This document shows, one piece after another, positions 16,477 through 26,812 of a stretch of DNA of 64,000 bases (its first letter is position 1; every line of letters begins with the position of its first letter). A model generated the notes under the pieces. The model searched no databases. It saw only the letters and a program-made list of their open reading frames with translations, and was not told the DNA's origin. This stretch comes from Geomonas silvestris (GTDB taxonomy: Bacteria > Desulfobacterota > Desulfuromonadia > Geobacterales > Geobacteraceae). The DNA lies in the NCBI RefSeq assembly GCF_014193515.1, contig NZ_BLXX01000004.1, positions 62,001-126,000 on the forward strand, given 5' to 3'. A program made the translations under genes and the position numbers.

Positions 16477-18450
16477 TTACCGGTTTCCAGCGGGAGCGGT
16501 CCTTTCGTGCAGGGTGAAGTAGAAGGTCGCCCCCCTCCCCGGCTCTCCCTCGGCCCAGATCCTGCCGTGGTGCCGCTCGATGATGGTCTGCGCCGTGGTA
16601 AGCCCCACCCCGAACCCCTCGAACTCCTCGCTTGGGTGCAGCCGCTTGAAGACTGCAAAGATCTTGTCGCTTTGCTGCATCTCGAAGCCGATGCCGTTGT
16701 CGCTTACGTAGTAGACCCGCCTCCCCTGCACCCGCTTCATCCCGAAACGGATCACGGGGTGCTCCCGGCGCGCCGAGAACTTCCAGGCGTTCCCCACCAG
16801 GTTTTTCAGCGCCACCCTCAGCAGCTTCTCGTCCCCCGACACCATCACCCCCTCCTCGATCTCGAAGCTGGCCTGCCGGTCCGGGTAGTGGATCTGCAGC
16901 TCTGCGGCGATGGCGCCTACGATGTCGCTCAGGTCGAACCGGGTGGTGTGCAGCTTCACGTGGGCGAAACGGGAAAGGTTCAAAAGCGAGGTGATGAGGC
17001 CATCCATCCCCCGGATCTCCTGGAGCACGTTGGCAAGGAAGCTGCGGCACTGGTCGTCCAGCTTCTCCGCAGCCAGTTCGGCGATGGCCTGGCAGTAGCT
17101 GTTGATGTTGGTGAGCGGGCCGCGCAGATCGTGGGAGACGGTATAGCTGAAGGCCTCCAACTCCTTGTTGGCCCGCTCCAGCTCCAAGGCCCGCGACGAG
17201 AGGTCCGTGTTCAGCGCCTTGATGCGCCGTTCCGCCTCCTTGTGCGGGGTGATGTCGTGCACCATCCCGTAGGAGCGGATCACCTTTCCGATGTGGTTGC
17301 GCAGGTGCTCGCACTTTTGGTGCAGGTAGCGCACGGCACCGTCGGAGGTCCTCACGATCCGGTGCTCGGTCTCGTACCCGTCGCAGGGAAACTCGAGGGA
17401 GTTGCGGTAGCGCTCCGCCACCATCTCCCGGTCCTCGGGATGGACCGCCTGCAGGAAGACCTGGTGGCTCGCCGGGATCTGCTGTGCATCGAGCCCCAGG
17501 ATCCGGTAGATCTCGTCGGACCAGACCAACGTTCCGGTCTCGTAGTCGAACTGCCAGCTCCCCAGCTGCGCGATGCGCTGCACTTCCCGCATCTGCCGCT
17601 CGCTCGCCTTAAGAGCCTGCTCCGCGAGCTTGCGCTCGGTAATGTCGCGCACCAGCTCGATGCCGGCGATGATCCGTCCCGACTCGTCGCGCAGCGGAGA
17701 CGCCGTGAGCTCTCGGTAGACGGTGCGCCCCTCCCGGACCTCTGCCTTTTCCACGGTGTGGATCTCACCGTCCAGGAAGGTCTGGGCCACCGGGCAGTTG
17801 TCGCAGACCGTGGGGCACTGCCCCATGGCGAGGTAGCAGTGTTCTCCCTGGGTGTTGCCGGTGAGTTCGACCAGGATCTGGTTCTGGTAGAGGATGCGGA
17901 ACTCGCGGTCCACGATGACGAGCCCCTCCCCGAGCGCCGCAATGATCGCCTCGGAACGCGCCTGTTCCCGAGAGGAGCGCGCCAGGGCAGCCTTGAGAGC
18001 CTCTTGCACCTTCCTGCGCTCGGTGATGTCGCGGTCGATGCCGCGCAGCCCGATGAGCCGTCCCCGCGGGTCGAGGATCGGCACCCCACTGGTCTCCAGG
18101 GTGCGCAGGGTCCCGTCCTTGTGGAGGTTCAGGTTTTCCACGCCCTGGAACGGTTGAGGATGCTGCAAGAGGTGGTTGATCTTTTCCCGCATGCGCAGTG
18201 CCTCCTCAAGCGGCATGAAGTCGAAAGGAGTCCTCCCCAGCACCTCTTCCGGGGTGTAGCCGAGCAGGTCGTAGACCTTGGGACTGGCATAAACGTACCG
18301 CAGCTCCCTATCAACCTCCCAGATCCAGTCACTGGTCTGCTCTATCAGGGCCCGGAACTGCTGTTCTCTCTGTAAAGCTTTCCACTGGGTGCCGTGGCGT
18401 GCTGTCTGGTGATCCAACGGGTGCGGGTTCGGTATCATAGGTAGCCCCAT
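16477..18450 (-). CDS. PAS-domain sensor histidine kinase (three PAS, one Cys-rich)
   Basis: About 657 residues from the ATG on 18450. An in-frame ATG at 18510 lies upstream of the expected transcription start of the promoter at 18499-18526, so I reject it. No membrane segments. Three PAS domains in series (about 30-145, 165-275, 285-405), each ending DITE or DIT. PAS2 carries C205, C212, C216 and C219 (C-x6-C-x3-C-x2-C), possibly a metal or redox site. Then HisKA with SYTVSHDLRGPL (H440) and HATPase with NLVGNAWKFS, YVSDNGIGFEM and GFGVGLTTAQTI. It is a cytosolic kinase with no partner regulator beside it, so its output is unknown. It faces the MoxR operon tail-to-tail. Confidence 0.9.
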   Translation of the reverse strand: MGLPMIPNPHPLDHQTARHGTQWKALQREQQFRALIEQTSDWIWEVDRELRYVYASPKVYDLLGYTPEEVLGRTPFDFMPLEEALRMREKINHLLQHPQPFQGVENLNLHKDGTLRTLETSGVPILDPRGRLIGLRGIDRDITERRKVQEALKAALARSSREQARSEAIIAALGEGLVIVDREFRILYQNQILVELTGNTQGEHCYLAMGQCPTVCDNCPVAQTFLDGEIHTVEKAEVREGRTVYRELTASPLRDESGRIIAGIELVRDITERKLAEQALKASERQMREVQRIAQLGSWQFDYETGTLVWSDEIYRILGLDAQQIPASHQVFLQAVHPEDREMVAERYRNSLEFPCDGYETEHRIVRTSDGAVRYLHQKCEHLRNHIGKVIRSYGMVHDITPHKEAERRIKALNTDLSSRALELERANKELEAFSYTVSHDLRGPLTNINSYCQAIAELAAEKLDDQCRSFLANVLQEIRGMDGLITSLLNLSRFAHVKLHTTRFDLSDIVGAIAAELQIHYPDRQASFEIEEGVMVSGDEKLLRVALKNLVGNAWKFSARREHPVIRFGMKRVQGRRVYYVSDNGIGFEMQQSDKIFAVFKRLHPSEEFEGFGVGLTTAQTIIERHHGRIWAEGEPGRGATFYFTLHERTAPAGNR

Positions 18451-18498
18451 TTCGGAAATGCAGTACCAAGATGTGCGCATTCTAACCTTACCGCTCAC

Positions 18499-18526
18499 AC
18501 TATACAACATTTTTTAATTACGTCCA
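18499..18526 (-). promoter_or_regulatory. Sigma-70-like promoter of the PAS kinase
   Basis: On the minus strand TGGACG (18526-18521), a 16-base spacer and TATAGT (18504-18499), in an AT-rich patch. It leaves about 42 bases of leader before the ATG on 18450. Confidence 0.5.
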
Positions 18527-18690
18527 TACTATGAGCGTAAGAAAATGTGCCACAATGCTTTGTTTTTTATGAGCAAATAGGACTTATTTTCTCCGCTTTA
18601 CGCGCCCGACGCCCCCCCTCCTCCTATATTTGTTTTTTTGGATATACTCCTTCCTGAATATCGAGTATAGTTCGCGAGGGAGGAAACACG

Positions 18691-18849
18691 ATGCGAGATC
18701 TGTTGATTCTGGTGGGGGTTGTGGTGTTTTGGGTGGTACTGCAAAAGTACATCCTGCCGCGCTTCGGGATTGAAACCTGAATGTCGCCGGCCTGTACCTC
18801 CGGGGACCGGGGGGAGAAAAAGAAGGACGCGAAAGACGGGAGAGAGTAG
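18691..18849 (+). CDS. Tiny membrane protein; in-frame TGA may encode selenocysteine
   Basis: Read normally the ORF is 29 codons (18691-18780): MRDLLILVGVVVFWVVLQKY, then ILPRFGIET, one transmembrane helix with a ribosome site GGGAGGAAACACG. If the TGA at 18778-18780 is read through, the frame continues 22 more codons to a TAG at 18847, giving a 52-residue protein with U-M-S-P-A-C then a Lys/Asp-rich cytosolic tail. The continuation keeps coding-like codon use (18 of 22 third positions are G or C), whereas flanking DNA does not. A G-rich hairpin (CCTCC / GGGGG, loop GGGGACCG) lies 17-34 bases after the TGA, a plausible bacterial SECIS position. Selenoprotein status is an inference; the plain alternative is a 29-residue membrane peptide. 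Confidence 0.5.
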
Positions 18850-19100
18850 CAAGGCGATTAGACACGGGTTCACGGCCAAAACAGACGCACAGAGACCTGA
18901 GACGTTGGCCACGGAGACACGGAGTTCACGGAGAGAACCAAACGAACAAAATCTGGGACGTTAACCATTGAGAGACGGAGAACTGCTAACGTCAAATACG
19001 GAGAGGAGAATCCAAAACGGGTCGCGCGGCATAACAGACCTCTGACGGATTATTGATCACAAGCCTTTGGTGTTCTCCGTGTTCTCCGTGCCTCCGTGGC
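18850..19100. repeat. CACGGAG inverted-repeat element
   Basis: GGCCACGGAGACACGGAG starts at 18907, and its reverse complement arm TTCTCCGTGTTCTCCGTGCC ends near 19093, extended by TCCGTGGC to 19100. The arms are about 30 bases each and about 135 bases apart. No gene is seen in this stretch. Confidence 0.75.
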
Positions 19101-19137
19101 AAAAAAAGGGCGTCCGGCATAGTGCCGGGCGCCCTTT
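19101..19137 (-). terminator. Intrinsic terminator after ahcY
   Basis: The stem AAAGGGCGTCCGGCA (19105-19119) / TGCCGGGCGCCCTTT (19123-19137) has one G-T pair; on the minus strand it is followed by a T-run (19107-19101). Confidence 0.9.
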
Positions 19138-19157
19138 CGTGTTGATGCCGGCGGCTA

Positions 19158-20558
<1,401 letters not shown>

Positions 20559-20734
20559 GGTGCTCTCCTTGTAACGAGGTAAAAGTCTCCCGGACGGGGT
20601 GAAAGGTGCATGATCCTAGCCCGGTCCGGCCTACGGTTTAGTGCTGCTCAATGAAGTATCGGTTGTTTCAGGCAATGAGTTTACAGAGGTTTATCCCCTT
20701 CATCCCATTAATCCCTGTTGTCCCTGGTTTGCTG

Positions 20735-21655
20735 TTATCCCTGTTTCCGTCCCCGCACCAGCAGGACGTCTTCCTGCCCGGGCTGTGCTGCCACCCGCAC
20801 GATTTCCACCTGTTCCAGCCCAGCAGCGCCGAACCAGGCAGCAAGTTCAGCGTCCTCGAACCCCAGCCACTGATCGGCCAGCTGCTCGCGTGCCACCTCG
20901 CGCTCGTGCCGGGCGAGGTCCGCAAGGATCACGCATCCCCCAGGTTCCAGGACCCGCACCATCTCCTGCAGAACCGCCAGCGGGTTGGCGGCGTGGTGCA
21001 GCACCATGTTGGCGACCACGCAACCGGTATCGGCATCGGAGAGCGGCAGGTGAGTCATCTCGCCCAGGCGCAGCTCGATCCCGTCCTGTCCCTCGGCCAG
21101 CATCCGGCGCCGGGCCTCCTCCAGCATGGCCGGCGAATGGTCGACGCCGATCACCCGCTGCGCCTTCCCCGCCAGTGCAGGGAGCAGCGCCCCGGTCCCG
21201 ACACCGATCTCCAGAAGCCGGGAGACCTGCGGGATCAGCCCGAGCAGGCGCTCTTGGTACTCCGGCACCGGCAACAACGTGCGGGTAAGCGAGTCCCACT
21301 GGCGGGCGTGGCCTTCGAAGAACTCGAGGCTCTTCCGGTGCCGCTCCTCCAAAACCGTCGCCAGTTTGGCAAGATCCCTGGCGCGCTCGGGGAGCAGCTC
21401 CAGCTCGCGCTCGAAGCTGGGGCGTATCGCGCAGAAAAAGGTGTTATCCTCGCCCGCCCGGTAGTAACTCCAGGTCCCCTGCCGCTTCACCGACAAGACC
21501 CCCGCCTCGGTCAGGATCCGCAGGTGCCGCGAGATGCGCGACTGCCCCATGTCCATGATCCGGGTCAGTTCCTGCACGGTGAACTCGCCGGCCAACAAGA
21601 CGCCGGTGAGACGCAGGCGGCAGGGATCGGCTAGTGCTTTGAAGAGTTCGAGCAT
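20735..21655 (-). CDS. sahR: ArsR-type regulator fused to SAM methyltransferase fold (SahR-like)
   Basis: 306 residues. An N-terminal ArsR winged helix (1-95: LFKALADPCRLRLTGVLL, then DMGQSRISRHLRILTEAG) is fused to a class I methyltransferase-like domain (about 130-300) with motif I LLEIGVGTGALLPAL. It has no ArsR metal-binding Cys cluster. Established knowledge: SahR of Proteobacteria is such a fusion; it represses SAM-cycle genes and lets go of DNA when it binds S-adenosylhomocysteine. Placement just upstream of ahcY, with metK 3 kb away, fits this. An exact inverted repeat upstream of its start is a likely operator. It could alternatively be an active methyltransferase, but the context favours sensing. 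Confidence 0.82.
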   Translation of the reverse strand: MLELFKALADPCRLRLTGVLLAGEFTVQELTRIMDMGQSRISRHLRILTEAGVLSVKRQGTWSYYRAGEDNTFFCAIRPSFERELELLPERARDLAKLATVLEERHRKSLEFFEGHARQWDSLTRTLLPVPEYQERLLGLIPQVSRLLEIGVGTGALLPALAGKAQRVIGVDHSPAMLEEARRRMLAEGQDGIELRLGEMTHLPLSDADTGCVVANMVLHHAANPLAVLQEMVRVLEPGGCVILADLARHEREVAREQLADQWLGFEDAELAAWFGAAGLEQVEIVRVAAQPGQEDVLLVRGRKQG

Positions 21656-21684
21656 GGCAATATCAACTTTGGCGGAAAGGTTAA

Positions 21685-21700
21685 ATCAAGTTTGCTTGAT
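21685..21700. promoter_or_regulatory. Likely SahR operator
   Basis: A perfect inverted repeat, ATCAAG-TTTG-CTTGAT, 30 bases upstream of the sahR-like start. Its form and place suit autoregulation of the sahR-ahcY unit. No second copy was seen upstream of ahcY or metK. Confidence 0.65.
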
Positions 21701-21746
21701 ATATCACATCACCTTTGCCTTGACAAGAGCTTTTCCCCGGAACGAG

Positions 21747-21779
21747 AAAAGCCGCCCCAGCGATGGCTGAGACGGCTTT
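21747..21779 (-). terminator. Probable terminator after the nitronate monooxygenase gene
   Basis: AAAGCCG (21748-21754) pairs with CGGCTTT (21773-21779) around a long loop; on the minus strand the stem is followed by TTTTCTCG. A moderate signal, 25 bases after the gene end. Confidence 0.55.
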
Positions 21780-21803
21780 GGTACTCGGAATTAATTGGTG
21801 TGA

Positions 21804-22901
21804 TCAGGCGGCCTGGTGGCACTCCTCGCTAGCCGCGGCGGTTTCCGCGAACAGTTCGTCGAAGATCTCCTGCACCGTGCCGATGTGGTCCGCCTTCCAG
21901 GCGTTGGTGCCGCAGAAGATCAGGCCGGTCTCCACCTCGCCGCGCTGCGCGCGGTCCAGGGCGCTTATGATGCAGAAGCGCTCGCCGCTCTCCTTGTAGC
22001 TGCACTTCTTGAGGCACCCCATCCTGCAGACCGTGGCGTTGTCCTGGTCGTAACCGACGATGTCGGCCTGGTTGGTAAGTATGGCGCGCCCTGGGAGGCC
22101 GGCGGGGCTCATGATGAGGCCGATATCCCCCTTCTTGCAGTCCAGGTAGGCCTGTTTGTAGGATTCTTCGGCGTCGCACTCAACGGTCGGGACAAAACGG
22201 CTCGCCATCTGCACGGCATCGGCCCCTTCGGCCAGCGCATGCAAAAGGTCGGCGCGGTCCCAGATGCCGCCGGCGGCGATGATTGGGATCTCCAGGCCGT
22301 ACTCGCTGCGGAAGAACTCCTTCACACCGCGCACAGTCGCATACTGGTCGTAGTCGCCGTTACCGATGTTCTCCAGCTTCTCGCCCAGGTGACCGCCGGC
22401 GGTGTCGGGGTCTTCCACCACCACGGCATCGGGGAGACGGTTATAGGCCTTGTCCCACTTCTTGGCGATGAGCTGAGCGGCCCGCACCGAGGAAACGATG
22501 GGGACCAGCGCCACGTCCGGCGCGTGGGCGGTAAGCCCCGGCAGGGTCATGGGAAGCCCGGCACCGCAGACCAGCACCTTGGCACCAGCCTCGACCGAGG
22601 CGACCACCAACTCCTCGAAATCGGTGAGCGCCACCATGACGTTCACGCCGATGATGCCGTCCGGGGCGATCTCGTAGGCCTTCTTGATCTCCGCTTTGAG
22701 CGCCAGGGCGTTGGTCTGCAGGTAGTTCCTGCCGTTGTAGAGACCGCTGTTGAGAGTGATGCCGGGGGAGGCCACCAGCCCCACACCGCCGCATTTCGCC
22801 ACATGACCGGCCAGCGAACCACCGGAAATGCGTACCCCCATCCCCCCCTGTACCAGCGGGAAACGTGCCTCGTGTTTACCAATGCGCAACGGCTTGAACA
22901 T
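21804..22901 (-). CDS. Nitronate monooxygenase-family FMN enzyme
   Basis: 365 residues from the ATG on 22901, chosen because AGGAGG lies five bases upstream; a longer frame to 22991 has no ribosome site. TIM-barrel FMN pattern: FPLVQGGMGVRISGGSLAGHVA at the N-terminus, GVNVMVALTDFEELV, then phosphate-binding IIAAGGIWDRADLLHALAEGADAVQMASRFV. Such enzymes oxidise alkyl nitronates or related acids; distant members are enoyl-ACP reductases (FabK), and the substrate cannot be told here. A C-terminal Cys-rich segment (CRMGCLKKCSYKE) is unusual and might hold a metal. It stands alone between sahR and a divergent histidine kinase gene. Confidence 0.85.
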   Translation of the reverse strand: MFKPLRIGKHEARFPLVQGGMGVRISGGSLAGHVAKCGGVGLVASPGITLNSGLYNGRNYLQTNALALKAEIKKAYEIAPDGIIGVNVMVALTDFEELVVASVEAGAKVLVCGAGLPMTLPGLTAHAPDVALVPIVSSVRAAQLIAKKWDKAYNRLPDAVVVEDPDTAGGHLGEKLENIGNGDYDQYATVRGVKEFFRSEYGLEIPIIAAGGIWDRADLLHALAEGADAVQMASRFVPTVECDAEESYKQAYLDCKKGDIGLIMSPAGLPGRAILTNQADIVGYDQDNATVCRMGCLKKCSYKESGERFCIISALDRAQRGEVETGLIFCGTNAWKADHIGTVQEIFDELFAETAAASEECHQAA

Positions 22902-23043
22902 GACTACCTCCTGGCGTAATTCGGTAGTGTAGACATTATCAGATAACGCCGTCAGCTTTTGTAATAGAAATGTAAAAAGACAGTAGCGCAAACCTCCAGA
23001 ATACCCCTTGCAAAAACACTATCGCGATGCTATGGGATGGATC

Positions 23044-24003
23044 ATGAGAATACACCGTAAGTTGTCTAGTCCCTTGATAGCATTGATCGGCATCCAGCTC
23101 GTCTGGGTGGGCGTGGTGGTCTTCTGGATCTACTGGTTCATCGGAAGAAGCAAGGAGTTCCGGGAACTCGCGCTGCGCTACAAGCCGGAGCTGGTGGCCA
23201 AGGGTGTCGAGTGGGTGGTCCTGGTCGAGGGGCTCCTGATGCTCTTGGTCATCCTGGCCGGCGTGTACGTGATCTTTCTCTACTGGCGCCGACAGGCGAA
23301 GCTCTACCTGCAGCAGCGCACCTACATCTCGCAGCTCACCCACGAGCTGAAATCCCCGCTCGCCTCGATCCAGCTGCACCTGGAGACCGCGAAGCTGCGC
23401 GAACTCCCCAAGGAGAAGCTGAACACCTTTCTGGACACCATGCTCTCGGACACCGAGCGGCTGAACCACCTGATCAGCAACCTGTTGATGGCTACCCGCA
23501 TCGAGTTCAGGCAGTTGGGTGACAAGGCGAAGCGTATCGATTTCTCCCGGTTCGTCTCGGAGTACCTCGAGCGCAAGCGAAACGAGCTCCCCGAGGGGGG
23601 GCGGCTCACCCTGGAGATCGAACCGGGGATCGACGCCGTGGTGGACAGCGAGGGGATGGAGATGGCGCTGAGAAACCTCTTCGAGAACGCGCTGCTCTAC
23701 TCGCCGGTCTCCCCCGAGATCAGGGTCCGGCTCCGGCGCAGCGGCCGGCACTGCCTGCTCGACTTCCAGGACAACGGGATCGGCATCGGCAGGAAGGAAT
23801 TGGACCGCGTCTTCGAGATGTTCTACCGGGTGCGCAACCCCGGCGAGAACATCCGGGGCACCGGGCTGGGGCTCTACATCGTGAAATCGGTGGTGGACGC
23901 CCACGGCGGCCGCATCTCGGTGGCCAGCGAGGGGATGGGCAAGGGGTGCACCTTTCACATCACGCTGCCGCTTCCCGGCGGGCAGCACCAGAGGGGTCAG
24001 TAG
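23044..24003 (+). CDS. Two-component sensor histidine kinase (membrane)
   Basis: 319 residues from the ATG on 23044; a frame from a TTG at 23008 is unlikely. Two transmembrane segments (about 11-33 and 57-80) enclose a short loop, so the sensed signal is in or near the membrane. HisKA with SQLTHELKSPLASIQ (H100) and HATPase with NLFENALLYSP, FQDNGIGIG and GTGLGLYIVKSV. Its partner regulator follows with no gap (stop at 24001-24003, ATG at 24004), so it is a classical pair. Divergent from the nitronate monooxygenase gene with 142 bp between. Signal unknown. Confidence 0.9.
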   Translation: MRIHRKLSSPLIALIGIQLVWVGVVVFWIYWFIGRSKEFRELALRYKPELVAKGVEWVVLVEGLLMLLVILAGVYVIFLYWRRQAKLYLQQRTYISQLTHELKSPLASIQLHLETAKLRELPKEKLNTFLDTMLSDTERLNHLISNLLMATRIEFRQLGDKAKRIDFSRFVSEYLERKRNELPEGGRLTLEIEPGIDAVVDSEGMEMALRNLFENALLYSPVSPEIRVRLRRSGRHCLLDFQDNGIGIGRKELDRVFEMFYRVRNPGENIRGTGLGLYIVKSVVDAHGGRISVASEGMGKGCTFHITLPLPGGQHQRGQ

Positions 24004-24708
24004 ATGAACGGGGAGAGACCGCAGATCCTCCTGGTCGAGGACGAGATTCACCTGGCGCGGGGGATCACCTTCAACCTGGAACAGGACGGTTACCTGGTAA
24101 GCCACGTGGAGAGCGGTGAGGAGGCCCTGGAGAAGGTCAAGATCGAGAGGTTCGACCTGATCATCCTCGACGTGATGCTGCCGGGGATCAACGGTTTCGA
24201 GGTCTGCAAGCAGATCCGGGGGTTGGATTCGCGGGTGCCGGTCCTCATGCTGACGGCGCGCTCCGAGGAACGCGACCGGATCGCGGGGCTGGCCGGAGGT
24301 GCCGACGATTACCTGGTGAAACCGTTCAACCTCAAGGAGTTTCTGTTGCGGGTCTCGGGGATGCTGCGCCGTTCAGCCTGGTACCGTCCCGAGCCGGTCG
24401 AGGAGGGGTACCGTTTCGGGGAGAACGAGGTGTTCCTGCTCTCCTACCGGGCCCGGACCCCGCAGGGGGAGATCGACCTCACCGATCTCGAGGTGAAGAT
24501 GCTGTCGCTTTTCTTCCACCGCGAGGGGGAGGCGATCCCGCGCGGGGTGATCCTGGAGAGCGTCTGGGGCTACTCCACCGACGCCGAGACCCGGACCCTG
24601 GACAACTTCATCGTAAGGCTCAGGAAGTACTTCGAGCCCGAGCCTTCCAAGCCGATCTACTTCCAGACCGTGCGCGGCGTGGGGTACCGGTTCAGCAGGA
24701 AGTCCTGA
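24004..24708 (+). CDS. OmpR-family response regulator
   Basis: 234 residues. Receiver domain with acidic residues near 12-14 (VEDEIH), phospho-acceptor D56 in LIILDVMLPGING and K in YLVKPFNLKEFLLRV. The C-terminal winged helix (about 130-234) ends FQTVRGVGYRFSRKS, with TRTLDNFIVRLRKYFE as the recognition helix region. It would be phosphorylated by the kinase encoded immediately upstream. A bidirectional terminator follows, shared with metK from the other side. Confidence 0.93.
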   Translation: MNGERPQILLVEDEIHLARGITFNLEQDGYLVSHVESGEEALEKVKIERFDLIILDVMLPGINGFEVCKQIRGLDSRVPVLMLTARSEERDRIAGLAGGADDYLVKPFNLKEFLLRVSGMLRRSAWYRPEPVEEGYRFGENEVFLLSYRARTPQGEIDLTDLEVKMLSLFFHREGEAIPRGVILESVWGYSTDAETRTLDNFIVRLRKYFEPEPSKPIYFQTVRGVGYRFSRKS

Positions 24709-24817
24709 CAATCTGGCACACGGATTACACGGAAACCGAGGCAAAAAGGCAGGTAAGACACAGTCGTTAGGGTAAAACCCTGAAGCCGTATCCTGCCGTT
24801 TTTCCGTGTGCGCTTTT

Positions 24818-24862
24818 ACAAAAAAGGGGCCACCTGATTCCAGGCGGCCCCTTTGCTTTTTC
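24818..24862. terminator. Bidirectional terminator between response regulator and metK
   Basis: AAAGGGGCC (24823-24831) pairs with GGCCCCTTT (24846-24854), with an inner CCTG/CAGG pair; A-run on the left and T-rich sequence on the right serve both strands. Confidence 0.88.
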
Positions 24863-24879
24863 TTTTACTCGATCTGCTG

Positions 24880-26049
24880 TTACAGCCCTGCCTTCTCCTT
24901 GATGAGCGCGGCCTTGTCGGTGCGCTCCCAGGTGAACTCGGGAAGTTCGCGGCCGAAGTGGCCGTAGGCTGCGGTCTTGCGGTAGATCGGACGCAAAAGG
25001 TCGAGCTGCTCGATGATGGCGCGCGGACGCAGGTCGAAGACTTCACGCACGATCTCGGCGATCCGCTTGGAAGGGATCTTGCCGGTGCCGTTGGTATCGA
25101 CCATGACGGAGACCGGCTCGGCCACGCCAATGGCGTAGGCGACCTGGACTTCGCACTTGTCGCACAGGCCGGCAGCAACCAGGTTCTTCGCTACATAGCG
25201 GCCCATGTACGCTGCGGAACGGTCCACCTTGGAGGGGTCCTTGCCGGAGAAAGCACCGCCGCCGTGGGCGCCGTGCCCGCCGTAGCTGTCCACGATGATC
25301 TTGCGGCCGGTCAGACCGCAGTCGCCCATCGGGCCGCCGATGACGAAACGGCCGGTCGGGTTGATCAGGAACTTGGTTTTGGCGTCCATCAGGTTCGCCG
25401 GGATGATCTTCTTGACGACTTCCTCGATGATCCCTTCCTTGATCATCTCGTAGGACACCTCGGGGGTGTGCTGCGAGGAGATGACCACGGTGTCCACGTG
25501 CACCGGCTTGTCGTCGATGTACTGGATGGAGACCTGGGACTTGGAGTCGGGACGGAGGAAGTCGAGCACGCCGGCCTTGCGGACGTCGGCCAGACGGGAT
25601 ACCAGCTTGTGGGCCAGCAGGATCGACATCGGCATCAGTTCCGGGGTTTCGTTGCAGGCAAAACCGAACATGAGACCCTGGTCGCCGGCGCCCTGCTCCT
25701 TGTAAAGGCCGTCGCCTTCGTTCACACCCTGGGCGATATCCGGGGACTGCTTATCGATGGAGGTAAGGATGGCACAGGTTTCCCAGTCAAAGCCCATTGC
25801 GGAATCGTTGTAGCCGATCTCGCGGATGGTCTCACGGGCGATCTTCGGGTAGTCGATCACGGCGTTGGTGGTGATCTCGCCGGCGATGACGGCCATGCCG
25901 GTGGTTACCAGGGTCTCGCAAGCCACGCGGGCCTTGGGATCCTGGGTCAGGATCGCGTCGAGAATGGCGTCAGATACCTGGTCGGCAACCTTGTCCGGAT
26001 GCCCTTCTGAGACAGACTCGGAAGTAAAAATGAAATCCTTCATCTCCAT
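24880..26049 (-). CDS. metK: S-adenosylmethionine synthetase MetK
   Basis: 389 residues from the ATG on 26049 ([20 protein letters not shown]), the usual length; a frame to 26082 would add unneeded residues and has no ribosome site, while a G-rich AAGGGGG lies 10 bases before 26049. It makes SAM from methionine and ATP. Motifs: [11 protein letters not shown] (phosphate site), [32 protein letters not shown], and [19 protein letters not shown] (the family P-loop-like motif). It works with ahcY and sahR in the SAM cycle. A near-consensus sigma-70 promoter starts 54 bases upstream; the short leader has no room for a SAM riboswitch. Confidence 0.97.
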   Translation of the reverse strand: MEMKDFIFTSESVSEGHPDKVADQVSDAILDAILTQDPKARVACETLVTTGMAVIAGEITTNAVIDYPKIARETIREIGYNDSAMGFDWETCAILTSIDKQSPDIAQGVNEGDGLYKEQGAGDQGLMFGFACNETPELMPMSILLAHKLVSRLADVRKAGVLDFLRPDSKSQVSIQYIDDKPVHVDTVVISSQHTPEVSYEMIKEGIIEEVVKKIIPANLMDAKTKFLINPTGRFVIGGPMGDCGLTGRKIIVDSYGGHGAHGGGAFSGKDPSKVDRSAAYMGRYVAKNLVAAGLCDKCEVQVAYAIGVAEPVSVMVDTNGTGKIPSKRIAEIVREVFDLRPRAIIEQLDLLRPIYRKTAAYGHFGRELPEFTWERTDKAALIKEKAGL

Positions 26050-26102
26050 ATGGAATGAACCCCCTTCTGTGGTGTGCAGCAATTAGCGATCCAAAGCACG
26101 GA

Positions 26103-26131
26103 ATTGTATAATCCACCTCTGTCTTTGTCAA
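26103..26131 (-). promoter_or_regulatory. Sigma-70 promoter of metK
   Basis: On the minus strand TTGACA (26131-26126), a 17-base spacer and TACAAT (26108-26103). Confidence 0.85.
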
Positions 26132-26323
26132 CGAATTAAACAGTTCCGGGTCGAGCCGACAGCCAGTAGCAGTCAACACGGCAGACACTAAAGGCTCTTT
26201 TCGGGAATGTCTGAGGCAACTTGAGCCATCGATTATGAGTTGAAACCAATCTCCCACCGGCTAGACTTTCCGGGCGAGGCATTCCTGTAGGCAAATTAGG
26301 TCATGGCTTCTAGAGGAGGGGAG

Positions 26324-26812
26324 ATGAGACTCCTGATACTGGCGCTGGTACTGGTTGCGATCTGCGGTTGCGGAGGTTCGGGAGGGGGAAGCGTGGTGGA
26401 CGCCCCCCAGCAGCCTCGCGGGCTGATGCTGCAGGTTGCCAGCCAGGCGGGGAACCCTGCCACCGTCTTCTACTCGGCCGAACTCACCCTGCGGTTTCCG
26501 GCAGGGGTGGCGGTCAGCGCAGACCCGGGAACCGGCGAGGTACCCTCCAACCTCATTGCAGCCGCCGACCCGACCGCCTTTGTCGGCGCCCGTTACACGG
26601 CAGCATCGACAACTGCTCCGGCCACCGTCAAGATGATCATCGCCAACCCGATGGGCCTGGTCGTCGGCCCACTTGCAGCACTTACCTGCAGCGCCACCAC
26701 GGGCACGGTTCCCGGCACCGGCTCCTTCACGGTCCAGGACTTCGTCTTCAAAGATGCCTCGGGCGTAGCGCTCGATGGCATCACCCCGAAGGTCACGGTG
26801 CAAGCGCTCTAG
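26324..26812 (+). CDS. Putative lipoprotein, cohesin-like fold possible
   Basis: 162 residues from the ATG on 26324 with GAGGAGGGGAG before it. The signal sequence MRLLILALVLVAICGCGGSGGG has a lipobox-like ICGC. The mature part reads as a single beta-sandwich domain (GLMLQVASQAGNPATVFYSAEL, then SFTVQDFVFKDASGVALDGI) resembling cohesin-type domains of surface proteins in metal reducers. It has no catalytic motif. It stands alone between metK and the cyclophilin gene, convergent with the latter. Function not assigned. Confidence 0.72.
   Translation: MRLLILALVLVAICGCGGSGGGSVVDAPQQPRGLMLQVASQAGNPATVFYSAELTLRFPAGVAVSADPGTGEVPSNLIAAADPTAFVGARYTAASTTAPATVKMIIANPMGLVVGPLAALTCSATTGTVPGTGSFTVQDFVFKDASGVALDGITPKVTVQAL

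Noticed and set aside
26050-26102. SAM riboswitch before metK
   Set aside because: The promoter lies 54 bases before the start, leaving a leader too short for known SAM riboswitches.
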